NCBI GenBank assembly: GCA_965230525.1
Contig: OZ246008.1
Coordinates: 2,542,001-2,606,000 of the forward strand
Direction of reading: 5' to 3'
Source of the DNA: GCA-002733465 sp965230525
GTDB taxonomy: Bacteria > Pseudomonadota > Gammaproteobacteria > Enterobacterales > Kangiellaceae
Length of the DNA stretch: 64,000 bases
Part shown: positions 31,837-41,425 of the stretch, one piece after another
Numbering within the stretch: the stretch's first letter is position 1
How the letters are laid out: the number at the start of each line of letters is the position of its first letter
Notes under the pieces: model-generated
What the model saw: the letters and a program-made list of their open reading frames with translations, nothing else
Databases searched by the model: none
What the model was told of the DNA's origin: nothing
Translations under genes and position numbers: made by a program

Positions 31837-33078
31837 ATGTCTAATCATCCGAGCCCGGCCAGCACTGCGAGTGGCAAAGCAAAAGTTCTTTTAATTTCTG
31901 GTTATGATGCAGCCAGTCACCGCCACTGGCGAAATACCCTAGAAACTTGGCTCAACCATTATGAGTGGACCCAAATCGCGTTGCCCGATCGTTACTATGC
32001 TTGGCGAATCCGTGGGAACGGATACACGCTTGCCGAAAAATTTGCCGAACAATTATCACAAAGTTACCACTGCTTGATAGTCACTAGCATGGTTGATTTA
32101 AATAGCTTACGAGGCTTTTGTCCGCATCTTGCTAAATTGCCGACAATTGTTTACTGCCACGAAAATCAATTTGTTTATCCCAGCAATGATCAAGCACAAG
32201 AGCAAGCGAATCGACTGAACGCTCAATTGTCGGCCATTTTTTCGATGATAAATGCAGATAGTGTTATTTTTAATTCGCAATATAATCAGCAAACATTTTT
32301 ATCAGGCGCTAAAAAGTTATTCAAAAAACTGCCCGATGGTGTGTCTGTTTCGAGCATCGATGAAATTGAGCGTAAGAGTTCGGTGCTAGCTGTGCCAATT
32401 GAGGGGCCGATACACGAATTGGCATTGTCAAAAAAACCGGTATCAGCAGAACCGCCTGACCCATTTTCACACACTGTTCCACTGCGAATATTGGAGCGAC
32501 CAGCAGAATATTGCTGCTCCGTGGTTTGGAATCATCGCTGGGAGTTTGATAAGCAAGCCGAAGTGTTTTTTGACGCGATTTCACTATTAAAAGCGCGAGG
32601 AATTACGCTTCAAGTAAACGTCTTGGGTCAGTCGTTTAGAAAAATACCGCAATGCTTTGAGCAGGCAAAACTCAATTTGAAAGAGCAAATTCAAGTGTGG
32701 GGCTATCAACCCAAGGATACCTATCATCAGGTGCTTATGTCGGCGGACATAGTGGTGTCAACAGCGCTACATGATTTTCAAGGCCTTAGTATGCTGGAAG
32801 CTATAAGCCGAGGTTGTCTACCAGTTGCGCCAAACCGCGTGGCCTATCCGGAATATATCGACCAGCAATTTCTCTACCAAGTGGAACAGGGTCAACCGGA
32901 AGCCGAAGCGCTTGCTAATAAATTGCAGTGGGTGATTGAAAACAGACACGGTTTGAATCAAAGTGACTGCTTGCGCCAGCAACAAAACTGTATGGATTAT
33001 TACCCCGAAAGATTAATCCCCAAATATCAAAAATTAATCGACTCACTTTTACAAATTGACAGCGCCGCTGACCGATGA
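31837..33078 (+). CDS. DUF3524 glycosyltransferase, tRNA-queuosine mannosyltransferase-like
   Basis: A 413-residue GT4-like enzyme. The first half has the DUF3524 signature: KVLLISGYDAASHRHW, LPDRYYAWRIRGNG and TIVYCHENQFVYP. The second half is a glycosyltransferase group 1 domain with NHRWEFDKQAEVFFDA and the donor-binding DFQGLSMLEAISRGCLPVAP. The eukaryotic members (GTDC1/QTMAN) put mannose on queuosine of tRNA-Asp. Bacterial members share the fold and the RIRGN segment, so a modification of tRNA queuosine is the leading guess, although bacteria commonly make glutamyl-queuosine instead. A central stretch (about residues 160-210) is longer and less conserved. No queuosine gene (tgt, queA) is adjacent. 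Confidence 0.8.
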   Translation: MSNHPSPASTASGKAKVLLISGYDAASHRHWRNTLETWLNHYEWTQIALPDRYYAWRIRGNGYTLAEKFAEQLSQSYHCLIVTSMVDLNSLRGFCPHLAKLPTIVYCHENQFVYPSNDQAQEQANRLNAQLSAIFSMINADSVIFNSQYNQQTFLSGAKKLFKKLPDGVSVSSIDEIERKSSVLAVPIEGPIHELALSKKPVSAEPPDPFSHTVPLRILERPAEYCCSVVWNHRWEFDKQAEVFFDAISLLKARGITLQVNVLGQSFRKIPQCFEQAKLNLKEQIQVWGYQPKDTYHQVLMSADIVVSTALHDFQGLSMLEAISRGCLPVAPNRVAYPEYIDQQFLYQVEQGQPEAEALANKLQWVIENRHGLNQSDCLRQQQNCMDYYPERLIPKYQKLIDSLLQIDSAADR

Positions 33079-33119
33079 TGATAAGTCGATGCTGGTCAAT
33101 CGGTGATTTTTGGTAGTTA

Positions 33120-33158
33120 TTGGAAGCTCAGATTGGAAGCCCAGATCGGAAGCCCAGT
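33120..33158. repeat. three tandem 13-bp direct repeats
   Basis: TTGGAAGCTCAGA (33120-33132), TTGGAAGCCCAGA (33133-33145) and TCGGAAGCCCAGT (33146-33158) lie head to tail between the glycosyltransferase and the acyltransferase genes. They are too short and without spacers, so not a CRISPR; a slippage-derived minisatellite is most likely. Confidence 0.7.
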
Positions 33159-33279
33159 CGGCGGCCAATTTTTGTCACAGCTCGCAGCTACTAACAATTA
33201 GTAGTGAAAAAGTTGCAGGTAACCAGTATGATCTGATTTTTTATCGGGTGATGCAGCTGACGCCATACCCACCTAATTT

Positions 33280-34209
33280 GTGAGTGACATTCAGCAGCCT
33301 ATGACAGCAAAAAAACAAAGTTTATATTCACCAAAGTTTTGGCCGGGTCATTTAGGTTTAATGATTCTTAAATTAATCGCTAAACTGCCTGCCCGCAGTC
33401 GCGCCCAACTTGGTTCGCTGTTGGGTAAGCTGATGCACAAATTTGCCAGTAAAAGACGATATATCACTGATAAGAACTTATCATTGTGTTTTCCTGAGTT
33501 AACTACTGAGCAACACAACCAATTAGTTAAGCAAAATATGCAAGCCACCGGCAAAGCGCTGATCGAAACAGCGAGTTGTTGGTATAGTGACCTAAAACCG
33601 CAACAACAACGCTCTGTAATCTCTGGCCAACAACATCTAGATAATGCGCTTAGCAAAGGCAAGGGCGTTATTTTACTCAGTTTTCATATGACCAGTTTAG
33701 AAATTGGTGGGTGTTTATTAGGTCAACATTACGATTTTTGGGCGATGTATAAGCCCAGCAAAAGCCCCTTGTTTGAAAAAGCAATGGTGGATGGGCGAAC
33801 TCGGCACCTGCAAGGTTTATTAGACAGAAACAACGTTCGAGGCACCATCAAGGCGCTCAAAAAAAATCAAATTGTATGGTATGCCGCCGATCAAAACTAT
33901 GGCGGAAAAACCAAAGTGTTTGTTCCTTTTTTTGGGATCCAAACAGCCACGATTACTGCCACCACTAAACTAGCAAAAATGACAGGTGCCGCGGTTGTGC
34001 CCTTTACCCAGCGCCGGCTTGAAAAAGATGACAGCTACCAGCTTACCCTTTATCCAGCTTTTGAGGACTTTCCTGGTGAAAGTGAAGAGCAGGATGCGGC
34101 TCGAATTAACCAATTTTTAGAGCAGTATTTACGTCAATATCCGGTCGATTATATGTGGCTGCATCAGCGGTTCAGAAACCGACCCAAGGGTGAACCACCG
34201 ATTTACTGA
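33280..34209 (+). CDS. LpxL/LpxM-family lipid A acyltransferase
   Basis: A 309-residue inner-membrane-associated acyltransferase that transfers an acyl chain from acyl-ACP to a lipid A precursor or related lipid. It has a short N-terminal hydrophobic stretch (HLGLMILKLIA), the catalytic H136-x4-E141 pair in SFHMTSLEIGG, the MYKPSKSPLFE region and the late DYMWLHQRFRNRP typical of LpxL, LpxM and LpxP. Which acyl position it serves cannot be decided. The start is a GTG at 33280 or an ATG at 33301; neither has a strong ribosome site. The tandem repeats are just upstream. It precedes lepA by 187 bases but is probably not in that operon. Confidence 0.9.
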   Translation: MSDIQQPMTAKKQSLYSPKFWPGHLGLMILKLIAKLPARSRAQLGSLLGKLMHKFASKRRYITDKNLSLCFPELTTEQHNQLVKQNMQATGKALIETASCWYSDLKPQQQRSVISGQQHLDNALSKGKGVILLSFHMTSLEIGGCLLGQHYDFWAMYKPSKSPLFEKAMVDGRTRHLQGLLDRNNVRGTIKALKKNQIVWYAADQNYGGKTKVFVPFFGIQTATITATTKLAKMTGAAVVPFTQRRLEKDDSYQLTLYPAFEDFPGESEEQDAARINQFLEQYLRQYPVDYMWLHQRFRNRPKGEPPIY

Positions 34210-34396
34210 GTTTGAGTGGTTTGCTCGGGGCATGAATGGTCAGCCCCTTCAATACAGCCAGCGCTATGAAATAGCCACTATCCAATGCTCAAAAAGCACA
34301 ATTTCAGCAATACTCATGCGCCAAAATAGGTTACAATTCTGCCCTTTGAAAATCCCTAGGTAACCTTCGACTCAGTCGATACTATTTAAGTCATCT

Positions 34397-36196
34397 ATGT
34401 CCTATACACAATATATTCGCAATTTCTCAATAATAGCCCATATCGATCATGGTAAATCGACCCTTTCCGATCGATTAATTCAGTTTTGTGGAGGATTGTC
34501 TGAGCGTGAAATGTCGGCGCAAGTCCTTGATTCAATGGATATTGAACGAGAAAGAGGCATCACCATCAAAGCACAAAGCGTGACTCTTGACTATAAGGCG
34601 AAAGATGGACATTCCTATCAACTGAATTTTATTGATACGCCGGGTCACGTCGACTTTTCTTATGAAGTCTCTCGCTCGTTAGCGGCTTGCGAAGGCGCGT
34701 TGTTAGTGGTTGACGCCGGTCAAGGCGTAGAAGCTCAAACCCTGGCTAATTGCTACACCGCGATCGAGCAAGATTTAGAAGTCATTCCGGTATTGAATAA
34801 GATTGATTTACCGCAAGCCGATCCCGATCGAGTCGCTCAAGAAATCGAGGATATTATCGGCTTGGAAGCCATGGATGCTGTACAGTGCAGCGCCAAAACC
34901 GGAGTCGGCATCGAAGATCTTCTCGAAGATCTGGTAAAGAAAATACCAGCACCACAAGGTGATCCGGATGCCCCCTTAAAAGCACTCATCATCGACTCGT
35001 GGTTTGATAATTATCTTGGCGTTGTATCATTAGTTCGGGTTGTACAGGGCACTTTGCGCAAAGGTGACAAGATGCAGGCTATGTCGATTGGAAAGCAGCA
35101 TCTGGTTGATTTTGTTGGTATTTTTACTCCTAAGCGGCATGACCTACCGGAACTTAAAGCGGGTGAAGTGGGCTATGTGATTGCGGGCATCAAAGATATT
35201 CATGGCGCGCCTGTCGGCGATACCATCACTCATATGAAAGACGGTGCCAGTGAAGTTCTTGATGGTTTTAAAAAAGTTAAACCGCAAGTCTATGCCGGCA
35301 TGTTCCCTGTTTCTTCAGATGACTATGAATCCTTTCGAGATGCCTTAAACAAACTAAGTTTGAATGATGCTTCGTTATTCTTCGAACCAGAAAATTCCCA
35401 AGCGCTGGGCTTTGGTTTCCGTTGCGGATTTCTCGGTATGTTACACATGGAAATTATTCAAGAGCGACTTGAGCGCGAATATGACCTTGATTTAATTACC
35501 ACCGCACCAACGGTAGTCTATGAAATTCTGACCACCAAAGATGAGCTGGTTTATGTTGATAACCCGGCCAAACTACCCGACGCTAGTACCATTGAAGAAT
35601 TAAGAGAGCCAATCGCTGAAGTTAATATTTTGGTACCACAAGAGCATTTGGGTAGTGTGATTACTTTGTGTGTGGAGCGCCGCGGCGTTCAAACCAGAAT
35701 GGAATACATGGGAATTCAAGTTTCTTTGACCTATCAAATTCCAATGAATGAAGTGGTTTTAGACTTTTTTGATCGACTCAAATCCGTGAGTCGTGGCTAT
35801 GCTTCGCTTGATTATAGCTTTAGGCATTTCCAACAAGCTGACTTGATAAAACTCGATGTACTAATCAACGGCGAAACGGTTGATGCCTTAGCAATCATTG
35901 TTCACAGAGAGCAAGCTAAGTATCGAGGCAGAGAGCTTGTGGAAAAAATGAAAGAACTAATTCCAAGGCAAATGTTTGAAGTGGCAATCCAAGCAGCCAT
36001 TGGCAACCATATTATTTCTCGGTCAACCGTTAAAGCGTTACGAAAGAATGTAACTGCCAAATGTTATGGTGGCGATATTACTAGAAAGAGAAAATTACTG
36101 GAGAAGCAAAAGGCGGGTAAAAAACGCATGAAGAGTGTGGGCAAGGTCGATATTCCGCAAGAAGCCTTTTTAGCAGTATTAAAAATTAACGATTAA
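34397..36196 (+). CDS. lepA: Elongation factor 4 (LepA)
   Basis: LepA is a ribosome-dependent GTPase that helps with initiation and stalled translocation. The 599 residues are of standard length. The P-loop AHIDHGKST (14-22), the switch with RGITIKAQ, DTPGHVDF and NKIDLPQADP are all present, followed by EF-G-like domains and the LepA-specific C-terminal domain with its basic tail ending in VDIPQEAFLAVLK. It starts the lepA-lepB run; lepB begins 24 bases later. In many gammaproteobacteria rpoE-rseABC lie upstream, but here the upstream gene is an LpxL-type acyltransferase. Confidence 0.98.
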   Translation: MSYTQYIRNFSIIAHIDHGKSTLSDRLIQFCGGLSEREMSAQVLDSMDIERERGITIKAQSVTLDYKAKDGHSYQLNFIDTPGHVDFSYEVSRSLAACEGALLVVDAGQGVEAQTLANCYTAIEQDLEVIPVLNKIDLPQADPDRVAQEIEDIIGLEAMDAVQCSAKTGVGIEDLLEDLVKKIPAPQGDPDAPLKALIIDSWFDNYLGVVSLVRVVQGTLRKGDKMQAMSIGKQHLVDFVGIFTPKRHDLPELKAGEVGYVIAGIKDIHGAPVGDTITHMKDGASEVLDGFKKVKPQVYAGMFPVSSDDYESFRDALNKLSLNDASLFFEPENSQALGFGFRCGFLGMLHMEIIQERLEREYDLDLITTAPTVVYEILTTKDELVYVDNPAKLPDASTIEELREPIAEVNILVPQEHLGSVITLCVERRGVQTRMEYMGIQVSLTYQIPMNEVVLDFFDRLKSVSRGYASLDYSFRHFQQADLIKLDVLINGETVDALAIIVHREQAKYRGRELVEKMKELIPRQMFEVAIQAAIGNHIISRSTVKALRKNVTAKCYGGDITRKRKLLEKQKAGKKRMKSVGKVDIPQEAFLAVLKIND

Positions 36197-36220
36197 AAGT
36201 AGACAAGGGTAAGAGCAACA

Positions 36221-37153
36221 ATGAGTAGTTATTATGGAATAATTTTAGTCGTTTTGATGTTTGTTTCCGGCATCGTTTGGCTGGTGGACGCACTCACTGC
36301 CGGTAAGAAACGTAAACAGGCGGTTCAAGACTTATACGACAAGATGCTTAAGCCACCACAAGAAGCAATTGATGCGGTGGCAAAGGAGCCAATTCATGTT
36401 GATTACGCCAAATCATTTTTTCCTATTCTTTTTATTATTGTGGTGCTGCGGTCGTTTTTGTATGAACCCTTTCAAATTCCGTCCGCTTCGATGAAACCGA
36501 CATTGAAAGAAGGGGATTTTATTCTCGTAAACAAATTTAACTATGGATTACGACTTCCCATTAACTCTAAAAAAGTAGTTGATATTGGCCTGCCAAAAAG
36601 AGGCGATGTCGCGGTATTTAGAGCGCCGGATACAGGCGAAGATTACATAAAGCGAGTAATTGGTATTCCAGGCGACCGCGTAATTTACACCACCCAAAAA
36701 GAGTTGTATATCAAGCCGGCATGCCCAAAAGATATTGCGGCAAGCGAGTGCCCCAAAGAAATCCATGTAAAAAAGGAGTTGGTGCCGGGACCTGGCTATG
36801 TTGACACTAATCCCGATACCGGTATTGGTGTGGTCAACCGAGAATATGTGGAAACTATTGATGGCGCGAAACATGGCATTTTAAATAACCCCAATGTTCC
36901 TCACTTTACTAAATATGGCGAACGAAAAAATTCGGTATTTATTGTGCCTGAGGGACGATACTTTGTTTTGGGTGATAACCGAGATAATAGTAAAGACAGC
37001 CGTTTTTGGGATTCAACTCATTTTGTTCCAGAAGAAAATTTAGTGGGGCAAGCAGTGAGTATTTGGATGCATTTTGAGTTTGGCATAAAAACTCGGTTCT
37101 TAACCTGGATCCCTACCGGGGTGGATTTAGATCGAATCGGTGCGATTGAATAA
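36221..37153 (+). CDS. lepB: Signal peptidase I (LepB)
   Basis: This protease removes signal peptides from exported proteins at the outer face of the inner membrane. The 310 residues start with a membrane segment (IILVVLMFVSGIVWLVD), a short basic cytoplasmic stretch, and a second segment (FFPILFIIVVLRSFL). The Ser-Lys dyad is S90 in QIPSASMKPTL and K144 in DYIKRVIGIPGD, and the late GDNRDNSKDSRFW box E is intact. It is cotranscribed with lepA. Many products of the peptidoglycan locus carrying ordinary signal peptides would be substrates; the lipoproteins would use signal peptidase II. Confidence 0.97.
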   Translation: MSSYYGIILVVLMFVSGIVWLVDALTAGKKRKQAVQDLYDKMLKPPQEAIDAVAKEPIHVDYAKSFFPILFIIVVLRSFLYEPFQIPSASMKPTLKEGDFILVNKFNYGLRLPINSKKVVDIGLPKRGDVAVFRAPDTGEDYIKRVIGIPGDRVIYTTQKELYIKPACPKDIAASECPKEIHVKKELVPGPGYVDTNPDTGIGVVNREYVETIDGAKHGILNNPNVPHFTKYGERKNSVFIVPEGRYFVLGDNRDNSKDSRFWDSTHFVPEENLVGQAVSIWMHFEFGIKTRFLTWIPTGVDLDRIGAIE

Positions 37154-37269
37154 CCACTCAAGTTGGAGCGGTTGCCTCAGTGGGCTTATGCCAGCTTTTT
37201 TGTGCTAAACTATGGATAAAACACGCTCCGATAATAACGGATGTTTGAATTGATCGATGACAGAGGTAG

Positions 37270-37647
37270 ATGCGAATGAATAATCGACGACAAGTTGGCG
37301 CAACCATGTGGGGATGGTTAGCTGTTATAGGCATGGTAGGTTTTATTGCAATGCAAGCGTTTAAAGTGGTTCCGATCTACTTTGAACATCGAATTATTCG
37401 AGCTGCGTTACAAGATATGGTCGACTCTCGTGAATTTGAAAATATGTCGTTGAAAAAAGTCCAATCGACTTTGCAAAGTCGATTATCGATCAATAACGTT
37501 CGTGGTATCGATATGAAATCATTTAAAACCATGCGCGATCGAAGTGGCGAAAAATATATTTTGGTGCAATATGAACAAAGAGCGTCAATTATTAGCAACC
37601 TCTCTGCGTTGGTAGAATTTAACGAAGAAATTCGTCCAAGCCGATAA
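37270..37647 (+). CDS. DUF4845 small membrane protein
   Basis: A 125-residue protein with one N-terminal membrane segment (MWGWLAVIGMVGFIAMQAFKVVPIYFE) and a small periplasmic domain. This family is found between lepB and rnc in many beta- and gammaproteobacteria, exactly as here, and has no known activity. The ATG at 37270 follows AGAGGTAG. The stop lies three bases before the rnc start, so it is probably translated with rnc. Confidence 0.9.
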   Translation: MRMNNRRQVGATMWGWLAVIGMVGFIAMQAFKVVPIYFEHRIIRAALQDMVDSREFENMSLKKVQSTLQSRLSINNVRGIDMKSFKTMRDRSGEKYILVQYEQRASIISNLSALVEFNEEIRPSR

Positions 37648-37650
37648 ATC

Positions 37651-38349
37651 ATGTCTCGCAAACCTAACTTGGCCTTGTTACAAAAAACAATTGGCTACCA
37701 GTTCAACGATATCTCTTTACTAAAACAAGCACTCACTCATCGAAGCGCTCATCATAAACACAATGAGCGCTTGGAATATTTGGGTGATGCGGTACTAGGA
37801 CATGTTATTGCAATGGCATTATATCAGCGATTTCCTAACGCTGATGAAGGTCAACTGAGTCGATTAAGGGCGTTTTTAGTCAAGGAAAAAGCCTTGTCGC
37901 AAATTGCCAAAGAGCTCAATTTTAGTGACTTCCTCATTTTAGGCAGCGGCGAGCTAAAGAGTGGAGGATTTAGACGTGATTCGATACTTTCTGATACTTT
38001 CGAAGCCATTATTGGCGCGGTAAATTTAGACAGCGATTTTGAAACCGTACAGCAGTACATTCTCAACCTTTACCAAGATAAAATATCCAAGCTTTCGCTT
38101 GATATGGCGCAAAAAGATCCTAAGACACGTTTACAAGAATGGCTTCAAGCACGAAGTCAAAAAACGCCAGAGTATCAAGTCATTAAAGAAACGGGTAAAG
38201 ATCACGCTAAAAAGTATTTAGTAGAATGTAAAATCGAATACCAACAAACCCGCGTTGAAGGCCAAGGAGCAAGTCGTCGTAAAGCGGAGCAAGATGCTGC
38301 CTGTCAGGCAATCGCGGCATTATCAATTGATAATAAAATCAACAAATAA
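37651..38349 (+). CDS. rnc: Ribonuclease III
   Basis: RNase III cuts double-stranded RNA, including rRNA precursors and structured mRNAs. The 232 residues contain the signature NERLEYLGDAVLG with E42 and D46, the second acidic site in DTFEAIIGAV, and a C-terminal double-stranded RNA-binding domain (DPKTRLQEWLQ... GASRRKAEQDAA). Length and order with era and recO downstream are standard. The gene is three bases after DUF4845 and ten bases before the era GTG start. Confidence 0.98.
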   Translation: MSRKPNLALLQKTIGYQFNDISLLKQALTHRSAHHKHNERLEYLGDAVLGHVIAMALYQRFPNADEGQLSRLRAFLVKEKALSQIAKELNFSDFLILGSGELKSGGFRRDSILSDTFEAIIGAVNLDSDFETVQQYILNLYQDKISKLSLDMAQKDPKTRLQEWLQARSQKTPEYQVIKETGKDHAKKYLVECKIEYQQTRVEGQGASRRKAEQDAACQAIAALSIDNKINK

Positions 38350-38358
38350 CTGGTCAAA

Positions 38359-39333
38359 GTGACAAAAATGAATTCTGACACTAATCCCTCGAAAGAAAGC
38401 TTCACCAAATCTTCAAGTGAGACTGAGCAAGGTTCGACAACTCGATGCGGTTTTGTTGCCTTTGTTGGACGGCCCAATGTTGGCAAGTCAACATTATTAA
38501 ACTATCTCCTTGGGCAAAAATTGAGTATTACCTCGAGAAAGCCGCAAACAACTCGCCATCGAATTATGGGTATCGACACCATCAAGGATACGCAATTAAT
38601 CTATGTCGACACACCCGGAATTCATAAAAAAGAACCACGTGCAATTAACCGATTAATGAATCGAGCCGCCTCTAGTTCAATTTCAGATGTCGATGTTGTT
38701 GTGTTTATTGTTGAGCCTGAACGATGGACCGAAGATGATGAGTTAGTGTTAGAACACATAAAGAAAACCGATAAACCCATTATATTGTTTGTTAATAAGA
38801 TCGACCAAATTAAAGAAAAAGAAAAGTTATTGCCTTTTCTTCAAAATCTCTCAGCAAAGCACACTTTCCAAGAGTTGATTCCCGGCGCGGCTCTACAAGG
38901 CGATCAAGTCGAAGAGCTAAAACAGTTACTGATTAAATACATGCCAAGCGGCGACTTTATTTATCCTGAAGATTATTACACTGATAGAAGTGAGCGTTTT
39001 CTAGCAGCGGAAATCATTCGAGAAAAACTGATACGACAACTTGGCGATGAGTTGCCTTATTCCATGACCGTTGAAATCGAACAATTCAAGCTGGATGAGA
39101 AAGGAACGTTGCGAATTAATGGCTTGATTTTGGTAGAACGCAGCTCACAAAAATCGATTGTGATTGGTAAGGCTGGTAGTCGCTTGAAGAAAGTTGGAAC
39201 CGATGCACGGATCGATATGGCGGAAGTATTCGACCGAAAAATATTCTTAGAGTTATGGGTTAAAGTGAAAGATGGCTGGGCTGATGACGAAAGAGCACTT
39301 AGATCGCTTGGATTTGATGAACACTCAGGCTAA
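38359..39333 (+). CDS. era: GTPase Era
   Basis: Era binds the 3' end of 16S rRNA and is needed for small-subunit assembly. GTPase motifs GRPNVGKST (37-45), DTPGIHKK and NKIDQIK lead into a KH domain with GKAGSRLKKVG. The frame gives 324 residues from a GTG at 38359; an ATG at 38368 is nearly as good, and neither has a strong ribosome site. Either way there is a Ser/Thr/Lys-rich extension of about 25 residues before the G domain compared with E. coli Era, of no known role. It is coupled with rnc upstream and recO downstream. Confidence 0.97.
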   Translation: MTKMNSDTNPSKESFTKSSSETEQGSTTRCGFVAFVGRPNVGKSTLLNYLLGQKLSITSRKPQTTRHRIMGIDTIKDTQLIYVDTPGIHKKEPRAINRLMNRAASSSISDVDVVVFIVEPERWTEDDELVLEHIKKTDKPIILFVNKIDQIKEKEKLLPFLQNLSAKHTFQELIPGAALQGDQVEELKQLLIKYMPSGDFIYPEDYYTDRSERFLAAEIIREKLIRQLGDELPYSMTVEIEQFKLDEKGTLRINGLILVERSSQKSIVIGKAGSRLKKVGTDARIDMAEVFDRKIFLELWVKVKDGWADDERALRSLGFDEHSG

Positions 39334-39345
39334 TTTGTTTTTGAT

Positions 39346-40083
39346 ATGCTAAAGCAGACTACCCAAGGATATGTTTTGCACAGCCGACCTTATCGTGAAA
39401 CTAGCTTGCTTATTGATCTTTTTAGTAAAACTTCGGGTCGTTTTTCATTAGTCGCAAAAGGAATAAAGCGTAAATCTAACCAATCTCAACGCGCAATATT
39501 GCAACCCTTCTCTTTGCTTTCCTTAGCATACACAGGAAAATCTGATTTAAAAGTGTTAAGTGGGGTGGAGCTCGTGAATGTTCACAGCCGAATTCATGGC
39601 CGCGCTATGGCATGTGGTTATTACATTAATGAGCTCATTATTCGAGCATTGCAAGAGTGGCAAGAATCGCCAGTCCTATTTACAAGTTACCAATCGGCAA
39701 TCGATGGTCTGATAAAAACGGAACATTCTGTCCAATCGAACAAGGCTGTCGGTAAGACATCGTTTTCTGAAGTACTCAGAAATTTTGAGGTCGCGTTACT
39801 GACCGAATTAGGTGTTGCGCCTGATTGGGGACATGATATTGACGGTGTGGAAGTCGATCACGGTGCGGATTATTTTTATAATCTTGACCATGGCTTTGAA
39901 AGAGTCGGTCAATCGGATATGATCAGTGCGACTCACAAGCGATTTTCTGGGAGAGCATTACATGCGCTTGCAACGGGCCGTTATCATCAGTCCGATGAGA
40001 AAGAGTGTCAGCAAATAACCCAAATGTTATTGCGACAAATTATTGGGACTAAGCCACTGGAAAGTCGTAAACTATGGGTTTAG
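39346..40083 (+). CDS. recO: DNA repair protein RecO
   Basis: RecO helps load RecA onto SSB-coated DNA in the RecFOR pathway. The 245 residues have the N-terminal OB fold (TTQGYVLHSRPYRETSLLIDLFS, KGIKRKSN, LKVLSGVEL) and the helical C-terminal part with YYINELI and GVAPDW. Ending GTKPLESRKLWV is typical. It starts 12 bases after era and precedes pdxJ by 42 bases in the conserved era-recO-pdxJ-acpS order. Confidence 0.95.
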   Translation: MLKQTTQGYVLHSRPYRETSLLIDLFSKTSGRFSLVAKGIKRKSNQSQRAILQPFSLLSLAYTGKSDLKVLSGVELVNVHSRIHGRAMACGYYINELIIRALQEWQESPVLFTSYQSAIDGLIKTEHSVQSNKAVGKTSFSEVLRNFEVALLTELGVAPDWGHDIDGVEVDHGADYFYNLDHGFERVGQSDMISATHKRFSGRALHALATGRYHQSDEKECQQITQMLLRQIIGTKPLESRKLWV

Positions 40084-40125
40084 TTCTCGAATTATACTCG
40101 TGCCCCATTTAATAGAGATTTTACC

Positions 40126-40863
40126 ATGTCCAAAAAGCCAATCTTCCTCGGAGTGAATGTTGATCATGTCGCGACCATCAGAGAAGCGAGAGGAACACAC
40201 TATCCCCAAGTTTTTCATGCCGCTTTACTTGCCGAGCAAGGTGGCGCAGACGGAATTACAATTCATTTGCGTGAAGACCGGCGGCATATTCAAGACAGAG
40301 ATGTCGAGCTAGTCAAAGAGTCAATTAATTCTCGATTAAATTTAGAAATGGCGGTCACTGATGAAATGCTCACCATCGCGCTTAAAACACAACCCGAATA
40401 TGTCTGTTTAGTTCCTGAAAAGCGCGAAGAATTGACTACCGAAGGTGGCCTGGATGTGGTCGGTCAATTTGATAAAGTTAAACATGCCTGCGATACACTT
40501 GCAAAAGCAGGTATAAAAGTCTCCTTGTTTATTGATGCTCAGCCAGAGCAAATTGAGGCGGCCGCATCTGCCGGTGCGCCTTACATTGAAATTCATACGG
40601 GTCACTATGCGGATGCCACGACTGAGCATGAGCGTTTACAACATCTCTCTCAAATCAAGAAAGGGGTTGCCCAAGCGGTTAAGTTAGGATTAATTGTTAA
40701 TGCGGGACACGGTTTACATTATCATAATGTACAAGCCATTGCCGCCATTGAAGACATTTATGAGTTAAATATAGGGCATGCCATTATCGCAAGAGCAGTA
40801 TTTACTGGACTAGAAAAAGCTGTAGCTGATATGAAATTAATAATGGAAAATGCGCGGCGGTGA
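40126..40863 (+). CDS. pdxJ: Pyridoxine 5'-phosphate synthase PdxJ
   Basis: PdxJ condenses 3-amino-2-oxopropyl phosphate and deoxyxylulose 5-phosphate to give pyridoxine 5'-phosphate. The TIM barrel of 245 residues has the hallmark GVNVDHVATIREARGT, ITIHLREDRRHIQD, LEMAVTDEM, CLVPEKREELTTEGGLD and the terminal GHAIIARAVF. The stop overlaps the acpS GTG start by four bases (GTGA), which means coupled translation. Confidence 0.98.
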   Translation: MSKKPIFLGVNVDHVATIREARGTHYPQVFHAALLAEQGGADGITIHLREDRRHIQDRDVELVKESINSRLNLEMAVTDEMLTIALKTQPEYVCLVPEKREELTTEGGLDVVGQFDKVKHACDTLAKAGIKVSLFIDAQPEQIEAAASAGAPYIEIHTGHYADATTEHERLQHLSQIKKGVAQAVKLGLIVNAGHGLHYHNVQAIAAIEDIYELNIGHAIIARAVFTGLEKAVADMKLIMENARR

Positions 40864-41243
40864 GCATTTTAGGAATTGGCATCGACATAGTGCAAATTGA
40901 TCGAATGCAAAATTCCATCGATAAACATGGTGATGCCTTTGTCAAAAAAATTCTCCACCCTAACGAACAAAAGTGCCTTGAGCAGTACTCTAATAAATCT
41001 CGCTTCTTAGCAAAACGATTTGCAGCGAAAGAAGCCTTTGCAAAAGCATTGGGAACGGGTATTGCGGATGGTGTGAGCTTTCCACTTATTGAAGTTTTTA
41101 AACAAAGTAGCGGCCAGCCGATGATTCAATTGCACGCATCCACCGCCGATAAGGCCGAGCAACTTGGAATTAACCAAATACTCTTATCAATTAGTGATGA
41201 AAAAGAATATGCGGTCGCACAGGTACTATTAAGCTCCAAATAA
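40860..41243 (+). CDS. acpS: Holo-[acyl-carrier-protein] synthase AcpS
   Basis: AcpS transfers 4'-phosphopantetheine from CoA to acyl carrier protein. The 127 residues contain GIGIDIVQIDRM with the magnesium-binding aspartate, and the FAAKEAFAKALGTGI signature with its glutamate. The GTG start overlaps the end of pdxJ. It ends the lepA-to-acpS block; the next 182 bases have no terminator that I can support. Confidence 0.96.
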   Translation: MSILGIGIDIVQIDRMQNSIDKHGDAFVKKILHPNEQKCLEQYSNKSRFLAKRFAAKEAFAKALGTGIADGVSFPLIEVFKQSSGQPMIQLHASTADKAEQLGINQILLSISDEKEYAVAQVLLSSK

Positions 41244-41425
41244 TTGGGCATTCAAGCCGCTTTATCTGGATGTAGCTTAGATTATGGTAATATGCGCTGA
41301 GTTTTAAATTTAAATTAATATTTAATTTAGTTACCTAAAACCAGTGGCAAGTAAATAAAAACTAAATAAAATTAAACATAAATTCAAAGCTCGGTAAAGC
41401 AAGCTGCACTCGGCCAAGAAAAGGA

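Noticed and set aside
33120..33158. Direct repeats as a CRISPR array
   Set aside because: Units are 13 bases, contiguous and without spacers, and no cas gene is near.
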